A stretch of 64,000 nucleotides of DNA, from positions 59,040 to 123,039 of the forward strand of contig JALONP010000005.1 in assembly GCA_025454875.1 (NCBI GenBank), in the 5' to 3' direction. Source of the stretch: Bacteroidia bacterium (GTDB lineage Bacteria; Bacteroidota; Bacteroidia; UKL13-3). Positions within the stretch are counted from its first letter, which is position 1, and each line of letters starts with the position of its first letter. Below are positions 1 to 9,051 of the stretch, piece after piece. The translations under genes were made by a program, and so were the position numbers. The notes under the pieces were generated by a model. That model ran no database searches and had not been told where the DNA came from. It was given only the letters and a program-made list of their open reading frames with translations.

Positions 1-708
1 ACTGGCTATTGGCTCGCTAAATGCTTTGATTCCATAGGGCTCAACATAAATAATATCATTATGGTGTATAACAATGTCGGTACTTTTTAACGCTTGTATA
101 TCTTTTAAATTAACCAATATCACTTGTTCGCCTCTGATAATTTTGATGCGGTCTTTGCGGCCACTGTCTTTAAAACCTCCTGCAAGTGCAATCACATCAA
201 CTACTGTTGTATTTTCTTTATCAATTGCAATTTTACCTGGTTTCATAACTTCTCCAAGAATGGTTACCATTAAACTGGTAATGTTTACATCAATGATTGG
301 GTTGTTAATCAGTTTACCATATTCTTTCTCTAAATAAGCAGCCGCAGCAAGCCGATCTTTTCCCACCAAGTTGACTCTGCCAATAAGTGGTAAGGTGCAT
401 GTGCTGTCATAATTAACTAAATATCCTAAGGCTTCTATACTCCCAATCGCACCGGCAGTAGCACTTTCTCCTGCACCTTTGCCTAAATCATAGTTGTTTA
501 AAAAACGTATTTGAACACGGTCGCCTATTTTAATCAAATGTCGGTACGGCCCTTGGTTTTTTGGGGTTGAATCAGCCGATATTACATAAACAGGCTCCGA
601 AGGCTTAATTTGTTTTTGCCCTTTAAATAAAATGTTTTTTTTCTTATACGAACAAGATGCAACAATAACCATCATGGCTATTAGCACCCAATAAATATTC
701 AGTTTCAT
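1..708 (-). CDS. Polysaccharide export lipoprotein (Wza/BexD type), 3' end outside the window
   Basis: The minus strand is open from an ATG at 708 to the window edge (236 codons, no stop). The N-terminus is a lipoprotein signal with a lipobox ending VASC (Cys19). About residues 50-130 match the poly_export domain (a HLIKIGDRV stretch, then TCTLPLIGRV). They are followed by an SLBB-like domain (VTILGEVMKPG, then VVDVIALAGGF). Family members form the outer-membrane channel that exports capsule or exopolysaccharide and usually work with a Wzc-like tyrosine kinase, which would lie beyond the left edge. The start follows from the lipobox position. The family call is firm; which polysaccharide it exports cannot be told. 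Confidence 0.85.
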   Translation of the reverse strand, partial: MKLNIYWVLIAMMVIVASCSYKKKNILFKGQKQIKPSEPVYVISADSTPKNQGPYRHLIKIGDRVQIRFLNNYDLGKGAGESATAGAIGSIEALGYLVNYDSTCTLPLIGRVNLVGKDRLAAAAYLEKEYGKLINNPIIDVNITSLMVTILGEVMKPGKIAIDKENTTVVDVIALAGGFKDSGRKDRIKIIRGEQVILVNLKDIQALKSTDIVIHHNDIIYVEPYGIKAFSEPIAS

Positions 709-789
709 CTTTAACCAGTTATCACTCCTTGCAAGTATACATATTTAGTGGCAATTCCACTGCTGTGTGTCTTATTAATTGGGGGTTAC

Positions 790-2433
790 TTACGCTCCGT
801 GTTCCTTAATGATAGCGCGTAGCCATTTAAGCATTAAAAATATAGCAAGTGCCGCTACCAGTACAATGAGGCAATTTACGATGAAGAAGTATTGTTTATC
901 CTCATAAGTATCCCATAGGCTGGCCAATACCCCACTCAATTTATTACCTATAGAAGTGCTCAGCATCCAACCGCCCATCATCAATGCCGCAAGTCGAGGA
1001 GGAGCCAATTTGGAAACCAGCGAAAGGCCCATTGGGCTAAGACATAGCTCGCCTACAGTAATCACACCATAGGTTCCAATAAGCCACCATGCCGATACCT
1101 TTTCATTGCCATTCATGCCCATATGCACTGCTGCAATCATTACGGTAGTGGATAAAGCGGTAATCATCAGCCCCCAAAATATTTTACCCGGAGTGCTTGG
1201 CTCTATGCCTTTGCTGCGTGCCCAAACAAAGAATCCTACTACTAATGGCGTCAGTATCACCACAAAAAATGGATTAATTGATTGAAATAATTCTGTTGAT
1301 ATCAATTGTACTGATTGCCCTTCAGTTGGCAATTGCGTTGGGGGTAAATTTTTAAAATAATGCGGATAGTCAACTACCTTTTGCGTTTTACCAGTTTCAG
1401 TTTTAATAGGTCTAAATTGGTTATCGACCAACACTACTGAATCTTTGCTGTAGTTGATTTCTTGAACCATTCCCAGAGCCTTGGTTGTGGGTACGATGGC
1501 TGCAGGTAATTCGCGATCCGTATAACTTTCGGCCCAAGTTGTAAGTGCGGTTCCATTTTGCTTAAAAATAGCCCAAAAAATAACCACAACGCCCATAATG
1601 GCCAATAGTGCACCAATGGGTTTTTTGTCTTCTGCATTCGAACGCACATACAATGAAACGTAAAACAATACAATCGGTATGGATCCAAAAATAAAGGCAT
1701 CTGTGCTATCGCTTCCAAAAATGGTACCTGGAATAAACCATCCCAATAAACCACCAGCAATTGCTGGTAATAAAACAATGGATAGAATTTTGGCTACGCT
1801 CATGTCTTCGGCCTTGGCAGGTTTAATGGTATCAACAGCCTTGTAATGTTTGCTTCCAATCCAAAAAATGGCTATACCAATAAACATGCCGATACCCGCT
1901 GCAAAAAAAGCATATCCCCAACCAAAATGATTGCGCAAGTAAGCGGCAAAAAAATTGCAGATAAACGCACCAATATTAATGCCCATGTAAAAAATATTGT
2001 ATCCAGCATCTTTATTCGCCTTGTATTGCGGCTCGTTGTATAAATTGCCTAATAAGGTTGAAATATTGGGTTTGAAAAACCCGTTACCAACAATCATCAA
2101 TGCCAAGGCAATAAAAAAAGTAGTTTCTCCAGGAATAGCTAAACACATATAGCCCAATCCCATCAGCACGCCACCAATTGAAATGGCCACACGGTATCCT
2201 AAAATTCTGTCGGCTAACAATCCGCCAATAAATGGTGTAATAAATACCAGCGCGATGTACGTTCCAAAAATGTCTGATGCCTCTTTTTTCTCGAGACCTA
2301 ATCCGCCCTTGTCTCCATCAGTCATGTATAGGAAAAAAATTCCTAGCATCAAGTAATAGCCAAATCGTTCCCACATTTCGGTAAAAAATAAGTAGGGAAG
2401 TCCTTTTGGATGTTTGCGTTGTATTTCAGTCAT
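790..2433 (-). CDS. POT/PTR2 family proton-coupled peptide transporter
   Basis: A 547-residue polytopic inner-membrane protein of the proton-dependent oligopeptide transporter family (MFS fold). The POT signature EMWERFGYY lies at about residues 19-27, the FYMGINIGAF motif near residue 148, and the late PTR2 motif GELCLSPMGLSLVSKLAP in the C-terminal half. A longer hydrophilic stretch around residues 300-370 separates hydrophobic segments, as in bacterial and animal POTs with an extra extramembrane loop. It imports di- and tripeptides with protons. A second POT gene lies just upstream in the same direction, and a secreted dipeptidyl peptidase IV gene is a few kb away, which fits peptide scavenging. 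Substrate range is not predictable. Confidence 0.92.
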   Translation of the reverse strand: MTEIQRKHPKGLPYLFFTEMWERFGYYLMLGIFFLYMTDGDKGGLGLEKKEASDIFGTYIALVFITPFIGGLLADRILGYRVAISIGGVLMGLGYMCLAIPGETTFFIALALMIVGNGFFKPNISTLLGNLYNEPQYKANKDAGYNIFYMGINIGAFICNFFAAYLRNHFGWGYAFFAAGIGMFIGIAIFWIGSKHYKAVDTIKPAKAEDMSVAKILSIVLLPAIAGGLLGWFIPGTIFGSDSTDAFIFGSIPIVLFYVSLYVRSNAEDKKPIGALLAIMGVVVIFWAIFKQNGTALTTWAESYTDRELPAAIVPTTKALGMVQEINYSKDSVVLVDNQFRPIKTETGKTQKVVDYPHYFKNLPPTQLPTEGQSVQLISTELFQSINPFFVVILTPLVVGFFVWARSKGIEPSTPGKIFWGLMITALSTTVMIAAVHMGMNGNEKVSAWWLIGTYGVITVGELCLSPMGLSLVSKLAPPRLAALMMGGWMLSTSIGNKLSGVLASLWDTYEDKQYFFIVNCLIVLVAALAIFLMLKWLRAIIKEHGA

Positions 2434-2610
2434 GGGTTCGAATATGCGCTAAAAAAGGCAATGGGGCAAGTAGGTTGAAGGAGAGGATTTTATAAGGATA
2501 TTGGTGATTAAGATATAAATGGCTTTGCGACTTATGGTATGAGGGTTTTATTAAGTGTTACTTTCTTTAGAGTTCCATTTGAAGTGGACTAAGTGGGATG
2601 CACAAAGGGT

Positions 2611-2644
2611 AAAAAGAAACCCTATGAGCAACTCACAGGGTTTC
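2611..2644 (-). terminator. Rho-independent terminator after the upstream POT gene
   Basis: GAAACCCT and TGAG (2616-2628) pair with CTCA and AGGGTTTC (2632-2644) around a CAA loop, with one A/C mismatch. Read on the minus strand, the stem is followed at once by five T (2615-2611). It lies 26 bp after the stop of the minus-strand POT gene at 2670, so the two POT genes are probably separate transcription units. Confidence 0.8.
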
Positions 2645-2669
2645 AAAATGCGTATTACCTTATAAAAAG

Positions 2670-4397
2670 TTAACGTACTCCATGCATCATCTTTAGCAAC
2701 TTATTGCTCAACACAAATAAAATGATGGCAGCCACACCGGCCATTACCACAAAAATCATAAAGAAGTCGTATAAATCAGTTATTTGAAAACCGATGAATT
2801 GCTTGCTAATTCCATTTTCAGGATACAATCCACTTAAAACGCCCGCAAATTTATTTGCAGCAGAAGTAGATAAAAACCAAACACCCATCAGTAATGACGC
2901 AAATTTCACAGGTGCAAGTTTGTTTACCATTGACAAACCAATTGGCGATAAACACAATTCACCAAATGTGTGAATCGTGTATAAACTTACCAACCACATC
3001 ATGCTCACTTTTGCAGTTACATCTTTTACGCCTATTGCAATAACGGCATAACCAACTGCTAACAAAAACAGTCCAATTGCTTGCTTATAGGGCGATGCTG
3101 GTTCAATGTTTTTATTTCCCATCCAGGTCCATAACAGTGCAAATAATGGCGCAAATATCACAATAGCAATTGCATTAATTGATTGGAAGAAACTTGTTGG
3201 AATTTGTTCAATGTAAATTCCTTCATCAGAGAGCTGAAAAATACTATACACACCGTAAGCAATGCCTCCACCTAATAACAGCATGAACAATTCTTTTACG
3301 CCACGTTGTTCGTTCTGAAAACCACGAAGTACCTTATTAAACAACCAGGCTAATATCCCTACTACAATTGCAATTAATCCCAATAAGAATGTTTTTGACA
3401 AAGTAAGATTCACTGTTCGATCAGTTTGCTCTTCTGCAAAATAGGTTAAGGATGCTCCTGCTTGTTCAAATGCTGCCCAGAAGAAAATAACAAAAAATGC
3501 GATGATGTAAATAACCCAAATCCGTTCGCGTTCTTCCTTGTTTAAAGACCTGTCGGAAATAATAAATCCGGGTGCAGCTATAGTTAACGAAAAAATGAAA
3601 GAGCCAATCACCCCAAAGTCTAAAAGATAAAACAACACAAACAAACCAACTTCTACTCCAGCCCAAGTTAAAATTTGTTGCATAGAGAAATCTTTTTTAA
3701 CCTCAGCAGCAGTATCTATTGGAGGCGTATCTGTTTTTCTTGATTGGTTTGGAGCTGTACCAATTGGTGTGCCATCAGGAGTGACAATATAATGATCCTT
3801 TAGCCAAATAAACAGCAGTGTACTGAGTAACATCCCTACACCAGCAGCCAAAAATCCCCATTTAAAATCAGCAGGATTTCCAGTATCTCCCAGCGTTCCA
3901 CATACCAATGGGGATAAAAACGCACCTAAGTTAATACCCATGTAAAAAATGGTAAATGCCGAGTCTACGCGTTTATCTCCTTGCGGATAAAGCTGACCTA
4001 CCATTGTTGAAATATTGGGTTTAAAAAAGCCGTTTCCAAAAATTAAAAAAGCCAATCCTGTATACATAATCATTGATGACAATCCTACCTCTTGGTATAA
4101 GCTTCCGCTTGCAAACATTAAAAATTGGCCTATAGCCATTAAGAACCCGCCAATAATAATCGACTTCCGGTTTCCCCAATACCTATCGGCCATATAACCT
4201 CCAAGTAGCGGTGTTAAATAAACCAAGCCGGTGTAGCTTCCGTAAATATCTGAGCCAAGTGCTTTATCAAATAATAAAGCTTTGGTCATGTATAAAGTAA
4301 AAATAGCGCGCATACCGTAGTAGCTAAAACGCTCCCACATTTCGGTAACAAATAGCACATACAATCCTTTAGGATGTCCTGTTGTTGATTGACTCAT
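2670..4397 (-). CDS. POT/PTR2 family proton-coupled peptide transporter (second paralogue)
   Basis: A 575-residue polytopic membrane protein with the POT signature EMWERFSYYGMRA near residues 19-31, a FYMGINLGAFLSP segment near residue 150, and GELCLSPIGLSMVNKLAP near the C-terminus. It shares the order of motifs with the next gene downstream, but the sequences are clearly diverged, so this is an old duplication. The loop around residues 205-240 is polar (TPPIDTAAEVKKDF). The predicted role is di/tripeptide uptake. A good hairpin terminator follows the stop codon. Start at MSQSTTGHPKGLYVLFVTEMWERF, with the usual short polar head before helix 1. Confidence 0.92.
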   Translation of the reverse strand: MSQSTTGHPKGLYVLFVTEMWERFSYYGMRAIFTLYMTKALLFDKALGSDIYGSYTGLVYLTPLLGGYMADRYWGNRKSIIIGGFLMAIGQFLMFASGSLYQEVGLSSMIMYTGLAFLIFGNGFFKPNISTMVGQLYPQGDKRVDSAFTIFYMGINLGAFLSPLVCGTLGDTGNPADFKWGFLAAGVGMLLSTLLFIWLKDHYIVTPDGTPIGTAPNQSRKTDTPPIDTAAEVKKDFSMQQILTWAGVEVGLFVLFYLLDFGVIGSFIFSLTIAAPGFIISDRSLNKEERERIWVIYIIAFFVIFFWAAFEQAGASLTYFAEEQTDRTVNLTLSKTFLLGLIAIVVGILAWLFNKVLRGFQNEQRGVKELFMLLLGGGIAYGVYSIFQLSDEGIYIEQIPTSFFQSINAIAIVIFAPLFALLWTWMGNKNIEPASPYKQAIGLFLLAVGYAVIAIGVKDVTAKVSMMWLVSLYTIHTFGELCLSPIGLSMVNKLAPVKFASLLMGVWFLSTSAANKFAGVLSGLYPENGISKQFIGFQITDLYDFFMIFVVMAGVAAIILFVLSNKLLKMMHGVR

Positions 4398-4451
4398 GTA
4401 ATGTTAAATTTAAGTAATGCAATATAAAACTATGATAGAACTATGCAAGTG

Positions 4452-4562
4452 CTAGTTTATATTGGCAAACAATACCATTAGCCCATAAAGCAAAACAATG
4501 CTCATGATGATTGTGCCTATGGTAATAAGCATATCAACAAATGGTTTTAGTTTTTCTTTCAT
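4452..4562 (-). CDS. Small single-pass membrane protein (36 residues)
   Basis: A short ORF starts 2 bp after the stop codon of the DUF1569 gene. It encodes a basic head (MKEKLKPF), one continuous hydrophobic segment (about residues 10-33) and a stop. The layout suggests translational coupling to the upstream gene and one transmembrane helix with the N-terminus inside. No family is recognised. Support comes from tight spacing and the coherent head-plus-helix pattern; it could still be chance, since AT-rich DNA often yields hydrophobic short ORFs. Confidence 0.45.
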   Translation of the reverse strand: MKEKLKPFVDMLITIGTIIMSIVLLYGLMVLFANIN

Positions 4563-4564
4563 GG

Positions 4565-5032
4565 TTATACCCCAAATTGCGTAAGGTGGTGGTTTAAATG
4601 TTTGCATTGCCCTTTGTTCCACTCGTCAACAGTTAGTTTGCCAAAAAAACCATGAGGGTATTTGGTTACAACTGCAGGTCCACCTTTTGAAAAGGTTTCC
4701 ATAAGTTGTAGTAAACGTTTTTTTTCGGTGTTAAAATCTTTTTCTGAACCAATCATCACAAACTCTGGGCTGGTTGGCGTTCCGGGTTTGTAAGGTTTAG
4801 CGCTAGTAAGCATGCCTTTAAACAGAGGTCCAATGAAACGCGATGATAAGCTGCGTTTGCTTGTTGGGGGTGTTGTACTCATTGATTTCTTCAATCCTGC
4901 GCAACAGTGCGCCAGCATTTGTGCTACATTCATTCTTCCCCATTGAGGTTGTGTTGTAGGATTGAGGTTATTGATACGGTTGGTAAAATGAAGAAGTGTT
5001 TCTGCCTCAAATAAATTCATAAACTTATCCAT
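4565..5032 (-). CDS. DUF1569 (DinB-like fold) protein
   Basis: A 155-residue cytoplasmic protein. The start of the domain (NLFEAETLLHFTNRINNL, then QPQWGRMNVAQMLAHC at about residues 30-45) matches DUF1569, a family in the DinB/YfiT helical-bundle superfamily that often binds metal through histidines. The conserved His is in MLAHC. The C-terminal KHLNHHLTQFGV is also typical of the family. Function is unknown; related DinB-like proteins include thiol transferases and damage-inducible proteins. It lies 9 bp downstream of the DPP IV gene on the same strand, so co-transcription is likely. Confidence 0.75.
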   Translation of the reverse strand: MDKFMNLFEAETLLHFTNRINNLNPTTQPQWGRMNVAQMLAHCCAGLKKSMSTTPPTSKRSLSSRFIGPLFKGMLTSAKPYKPGTPTSPEFVMIGSEKDFNTEKKRLLQLMETFSKGGPAVVTKYPHGFFGKLTVDEWNKGQCKHLNHHLTQFGV

Positions 5033-5041
5033 ACAATTTCA

Positions 5042-7204
5042 TTATAATTTTTCCAATATAAACCGTGTCATTCGTTCATATAAGTGCAGACGGGTTTTGC
5101 TACCTCCAATTCCATGGTTTTTGTTAGGGTAAAATTCACTGTCAAACTTTACCCCTTTGTTAATCATTGCATTCACCATTTCTACTGCGTTTTGAAAGTG
5201 CACATTGTCATCCGCTGTTCCATGAATGATTAAGTAATTGCCTTTAATTTTTTCTACATGGTTGATGGGTGAATTCTCGTCATAACTTTTTCCGTTTTCT
5301 TGTGGTGTACGCATAAAGCGTTCCGTATATATATTATCGTAATAACGCCAATTGGTAACCGGTGCAACTGCAATGGCAGTTTTAAATACATCAGCACCTT
5401 TGCTGATACCTAAACTTGCCATATACCCACCGAAGCTCCAGCCCCAAATGCCAATTCTATTCCTATCTACATAATTCAGATTTTGCAATTGCTTGGCTAC
5501 ATAAATCTGGTCTTCAATTTCAAATTTTCCCAATTGAAGATAGGTTGATTTCTTAAATGCCTCTCCTTTAAAACCTGTCCCACGGCCATCTACACATACA
5601 ATCAAGTAACCTTTATCTGCCAATAATTGGTACCAAAAGTAATTTGATCCCATCCACCTGTTCACTGCAAGTTGATGCCCAGGACCTCCATACACATACA
5701 TTAGCACCGGGTATTTTTGTTTCTCAGTGAAATTGGTTGGCTTAATAACAAATGCATTTAATGACTCACCATATGCATTCGAAAAGGAAGTCATTTCAGC
5801 GTTGTTTATTTTGTATGAAGTCAATTTGGATTGCAACTCGGTATTATTCTCTAAAACTCGTATTTCTTTTCCGGCCGCATCACATAATGCATAATAAGGA
5901 GGTGTGTTGATGCTTGATTGAGACAGTAAAAAGTAGCTAAAATCAGCATTGAATGTAGCGTTATTCCATCCGCGTTTTTGCGTTAATTGTTGTTTCTTTT
6001 TTCCGTCCAATCCTATTGCGTAGACATAACGCTCAGTTGAGTTTACTTCAGAACTTGTAATATAAATGGTTTTGTTTTTTTCATAAATACCATAAAATTG
6101 ATCCACATCCCAGTTGCCGTTAGTTATTTGTTTCATAAGTTTTCCATTCAAATCATATTGGTATAAATGATTCCACCCAGACTTTTCACTGTTAATAATA
6201 AATGACTTTCCATCTTTTAAAAACGTGATCTCAGGAACATCAAGGTATGCTTTGTTTTCTTCTGTATAAACTAAAGTATGACTGCCTGTATTTGTGTTGG
6301 CAAGCAACAGCTCGAGTTTATTTTGCAAACGGTTCATTCGTTGAATGCAAAGTAAGTTTTCATTTTGTGTCCAGTGAATTCGTGGTATGTAAATATCGGT
6401 TTCATTTCCAATATCAAGTTTTGTAATAGAACCAGTATTGGTTTGGTAACAATATAATGTAATGACCGAATTGGCTTCTCCTGCCTTTGGATATTTAAAC
6501 TGATAGTCTTCTGGATACAACTTACCGTACATCGCCATATTAAACTCCTTCACCTTGCTTTCGTCAAATCGGTAATAAGCCAATTGGCTGCCGGTTTTAT
6601 TCCAATAAAATCCTTTACTTAAAGCAAATTCTTCTTCATAAACCCAATCAGTTGCTCCGTTGATAATAGCATTTGTTTTTCCATCCGTTGTGATTTGTTT
6701 TTCGGCCTTATTCTTCAAATCATACACATACAAATTATTATTTTTAACGTATGCGAGATGTGTTCCATCAGGCGAAAATTCGGCCAGCATTACTTCCTCT
6801 TTCACTGGTTGAAACAACAATTTACTTTTTACATCATATACATAAATATTGGCTGCATAAGAGTGACGGTACAATTGCTTAAAGTTTGTTTGTAGCAATA
6901 ACTTATCTTCCTTAGCGCTAAATGTGTAGCTGAATTGTTGCAGGTTAAGGTCACGCTGGTACACAATCGTATCAATGGCTTTACCAGAAGCAAAACTATA
7001 GCGAATAATGTTTTCATTATCATCTTGAGCGGTGTAATACCTGCCATCATTCATTGAATTAAACCCGGGAACACCTTTGGCAGAAAAGGTCCCCCTTGTC
7101 CAAATATCTTCAAGTGTAATGCTTTGCTGGGATGAGCATTGAAACGCGGTATAGTGAAAAATAATAACCGCAAAGGCGCAATGTCGCCAAGTGAATCTAA
7201 CCAT
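5042..7204 (-). CDS. Dipeptidyl peptidase IV-like S9 serine peptidase, secreted
   Basis: 720 residues: a signal-like N-terminus (hydrophobic stretch ending near FQCSSQQ), an eight-bladed beta-propeller N-domain, and a C-terminal alpha/beta hydrolase. The catalytic triad is visible: Ser590 in GWSFGGY, Asp665 in HGTADDNVHF and His697 in NKNHGI. The propeller carries WVYEEEF, the double-Glu motif that anchors the free N-terminus of substrates in true DPP IV. It should release X-Pro or X-Ala dipeptides in the periplasm or outside the cell, feeding the POT transporters encoded nearby. The start codon lies 1 bp from the stop of the upstream GxxExxY gene on the same strand. Confidence 0.93.
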   Translation of the reverse strand: MVRFTWRHCAFAVIIFHYTAFQCSSQQSITLEDIWTRGTFSAKGVPGFNSMNDGRYYTAQDDNENIIRYSFASGKAIDTIVYQRDLNLQQFSYTFSAKEDKLLLQTNFKQLYRHSYAANIYVYDVKSKLLFQPVKEEVMLAEFSPDGTHLAYVKNNNLYVYDLKNKAEKQITTDGKTNAIINGATDWVYEEEFALSKGFYWNKTGSQLAYYRFDESKVKEFNMAMYGKLYPEDYQFKYPKAGEANSVITLYCYQTNTGSITKLDIGNETDIYIPRIHWTQNENLLCIQRMNRLQNKLELLLANTNTGSHTLVYTEENKAYLDVPEITFLKDGKSFIINSEKSGWNHLYQYDLNGKLMKQITNGNWDVDQFYGIYEKNKTIYITSSEVNSTERYVYAIGLDGKKKQQLTQKRGWNNATFNADFSYFLLSQSSINTPPYYALCDAAGKEIRVLENNTELQSKLTSYKINNAEMTSFSNAYGESLNAFVIKPTNFTEKQKYPVLMYVYGGPGHQLAVNRWMGSNYFWYQLLADKGYLIVCVDGRGTGFKGEAFKKSTYLQLGKFEIEDQIYVAKQLQNLNYVDRNRIGIWGWSFGGYMASLGISKGADVFKTAIAVAPVTNWRYYDNIYTERFMRTPQENGKSYDENSPINHVEKIKGNYLIIHGTADDNVHFQNAVEMVNAMINKGVKFDSEFYPNKNHGIGGSKTRLHLYERMTRFILEKL

Positions 7205-7205
7205 A

Positions 7206-7592
7206 TTAAAAATTATTTACTTTTCGTTTAAAGCCATCAATCAGTTTGGGCACATTAAAATTGATAATAAACCCAAGCCTTTTGTCTGCTAATCTAAGAT
7301 ATGTTATTATTTGTGCTTCGTGCACAGGCAGCAAAGTGTCTACTGCTTTAAGTTCAATTATAATTTCTTCAGCAACTAATAAGTCAATTCTGAAGTCAAG
7401 ATTAAGCATTTCAGTTTTATATTTTACGGGTAATGTTACTTGACGTTGCACAAAGATATTTCGATTCCTTAACTCTTTATAAAGACAAACTTCGTAGACA
7501 CTTTCTAGCAAGCCAGGCCCTAGATTTTTATGTACCTCAATTGAAGCATCTAATATTTGCTTACTAAGCATATCTAATTCTTTACTATTCAT
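7206..7592 (-). CDS. GxxExxY protein (PD-(D/E)XK nuclease-like fold)
   Basis: 128 residues. The name-giving motif is GPGLLESVYEVCL (about residues 25-37). A nuclease-like core follows: Asp in FRIDLLVAEE and E-x-K in IIELKAV (about residues 70-83), then a Gln-containing helix (HEAQIITYL). These match the PD-(D/E)XK superfamily pattern. The biological role of GxxExxY proteins is not established. They are common as single genes near repeats in Bacteroidota and spirochaetes. The 44-bp gap to the divergent glcD-like gene holds TTTGCG repeat words. The stop is 1 bp before the DPP IV start, so the gene may share that transcript by chance of insertion. Confidence 0.85.
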   Translation of the reverse strand: MNSKELDMLSKQILDASIEVHKNLGPGLLESVYEVCLYKELRNRNIFVQRQVTLPVKYKTEMLNLDFRIDLLVAEEIIIELKAVDTLLPVHEAQIITYLRLADKRLGFIINFNVPKLIDGFKRKVNNF

Positions 7593-7598
7593 AAAAAA

Positions 7599-7630
7599 AT
7601 CTTTGCGCCTTGCCGTCTTTGCGGTAAAAT
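7599..7630. repeat. TTTGCG-word intergenic repeat
   Basis: The short divergent spacer holds CTTTGCG twice with a decayed copy (CCTTGCCG) between, ending GCGGTAAAA. Similar runs are common in intergenic DNA of Bacteroidota; their origin is unknown. Here they sit between the GxxExxY start and the GTG start of the oxidase gene. Confidence 0.35.
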
Positions 7631-7636
7631 TGCATT

Positions 7637-9034
7637 GTGCAATATAACAAAGTTACTGCTTCGCAAATAAGCCAATTTGTTGCTATAGTTGGCGAACCGT
7701 TTATCATTTTAGATCACGAGAGCAAGGCTTTGTATTCCAAAGATTATACAGAAGATCTGTTTTACGAACCAGAGATTGTGCTTAAACCCCGCACAGCCCA
7801 AGAAATTTCAGCCATACTCGCCATTTGCAATGAACATAGGATCCCACTCACGCCACGCGGAGCCGGTACCGGATTAAGCGGAGGAGCATTGCCACTTTAT
7901 GGTGGAGTGGTAATTTCAATGGAACGCTTTAACCAAATTATTGAAATTGATGAACGTAATTTTCAAGTTACGGTTGAACCTGGTGTTGTAAATGAAGCAT
8001 TGCAACAAGCTGTTCGAGAGAAAGGGTTGTTCTATCCACCTGATCCTGCAAGCAAGGGAAGTTGCTTTTTAGGAGGCAATATTGCGCATGCGAGCGGTGG
8101 GCCTCGCGCGCTCAAATATGGTACAACCCGCGATTACGTACTTAACTTAGAAGTAGTATTGCCTACTGGTGAAATTATTTGGACAGGAGCCAATACCCTT
8201 AAATATTCAACTGGATACAATCTTACTCATTTATTTATTGGCAGTGAAGGTACCTTGGGTATCGTAACCAAAATGGTGTTAAAGTTGATACCGCATCCAC
8301 AACATACGCTGTTATTGCTCGCTCCGTTTACGTCACCTGAAAAAGCTTGTGAAGCCGTAAATGCGATATTTTTGGCTGGTTGCAATCCCAGTGCATGTGA
8401 GTTTATAGAACCAAGTGGTTTCGAACTTGCTGCCAGTATGCTCAATATCCAGTTTGAAATCCAACCTAATATTGAGGCCTATTTACTCATTGAAGTAGAT
8501 GGCAATGATTTAGAATTGATGATGAAGGAATGCGAAGCGATAAGCGAAGTATTGTATGCTCACCAAAGCGGTGAAGTATTGTTTGGACAAACTGCTGATG
8601 AAAAAGAGTATTTCTGGAAACTTAGAAGAAGCATTGGCGAGGCTACTAAATTTAATAATACCTACAAAGAAGAAGATACAGTTGTGCCACGAGCTGAATT
8701 ACCCAAACTGTATAGAGGTGTGAAGGAAATAGGCAATCGTTTTGGATTTAGAACGGTTTGTTATGGACACGCAGGAGATGGAAATTTGCATGTGAATATT
8801 TTGCGAGATCAACTTACGGATGAGGTTTGGAATAATGAGATTCCAAAAGCAATTGTCGCCATTTTTGAGTTGTGTAAATCATTAAAAGGTACCATTAGTG
8901 GAGAGCACGGAATTGGACTGGTACAAAAGCCATACATGAAAGTGGTGATGCCTGAAGTGCAATTGCAGTTAATGCGTAATATCAAGCGCGCTTTTGATCC
9001 TCATTGGGTTTTAAATCCTGGTAAAATTTTTTAA
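7637..9034 (+). CDS. GlcD-like FAD-binding 2-hydroxyacid oxidase/dehydrogenase
   Basis: 465 residues. The PCMH-type FAD domain (about residues 40-220) shows PRTAQEISAIL, the glycine-rich TPRGAGTGLSGGALP and GGNIAHASGGPRALKYGTT. The C-terminal FAD-oxidase cap ends with GHAGDGNLHVNI (metal/substrate histidines), SGEHGIGLVQKPYM and LNPGKIF, the hallmark of GlcD, D-lactate dehydrogenase and D-2-hydroxyglutarate dehydrogenase relatives. It should oxidise a D-2-hydroxy acid (glycolate or D-lactate). No GlcE/GlcF partners are adjacent, so the electron acceptor is unclear. The start is GTG: an in-frame stop lies 12 bp upstream and the next Met is far inside the FAD domain. Confidence 0.88.
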   Translation: MQYNKVTASQISQFVAIVGEPFIILDHESKALYSKDYTEDLFYEPEIVLKPRTAQEISAILAICNEHRIPLTPRGAGTGLSGGALPLYGGVVISMERFNQIIEIDERNFQVTVEPGVVNEALQQAVREKGLFYPPDPASKGSCFLGGNIAHASGGPRALKYGTTRDYVLNLEVVLPTGEIIWTGANTLKYSTGYNLTHLFIGSEGTLGIVTKMVLKLIPHPQHTLLLLAPFTSPEKACEAVNAIFLAGCNPSACEFIEPSGFELAASMLNIQFEIQPNIEAYLLIEVDGNDLELMMKECEAISEVLYAHQSGEVLFGQTADEKEYFWKLRRSIGEATKFNNTYKEEDTVVPRAELPKLYRGVKEIGNRFGFRTVCYGHAGDGNLHVNILRDQLTDEVWNNEIPKAIVAIFELCKSLKGTISGEHGIGLVQKPYMKVVMPEVQLQLMRNIKRAFDPHWVLNPGKIF

Positions 9035-9051
9035 TCCAGATTCATTGATTG

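Noticed and set aside
747..761. Short AGTGG/CCACT stem after the first POT gene
   Set aside because: Only 5 bp, with no T run; could be chance.
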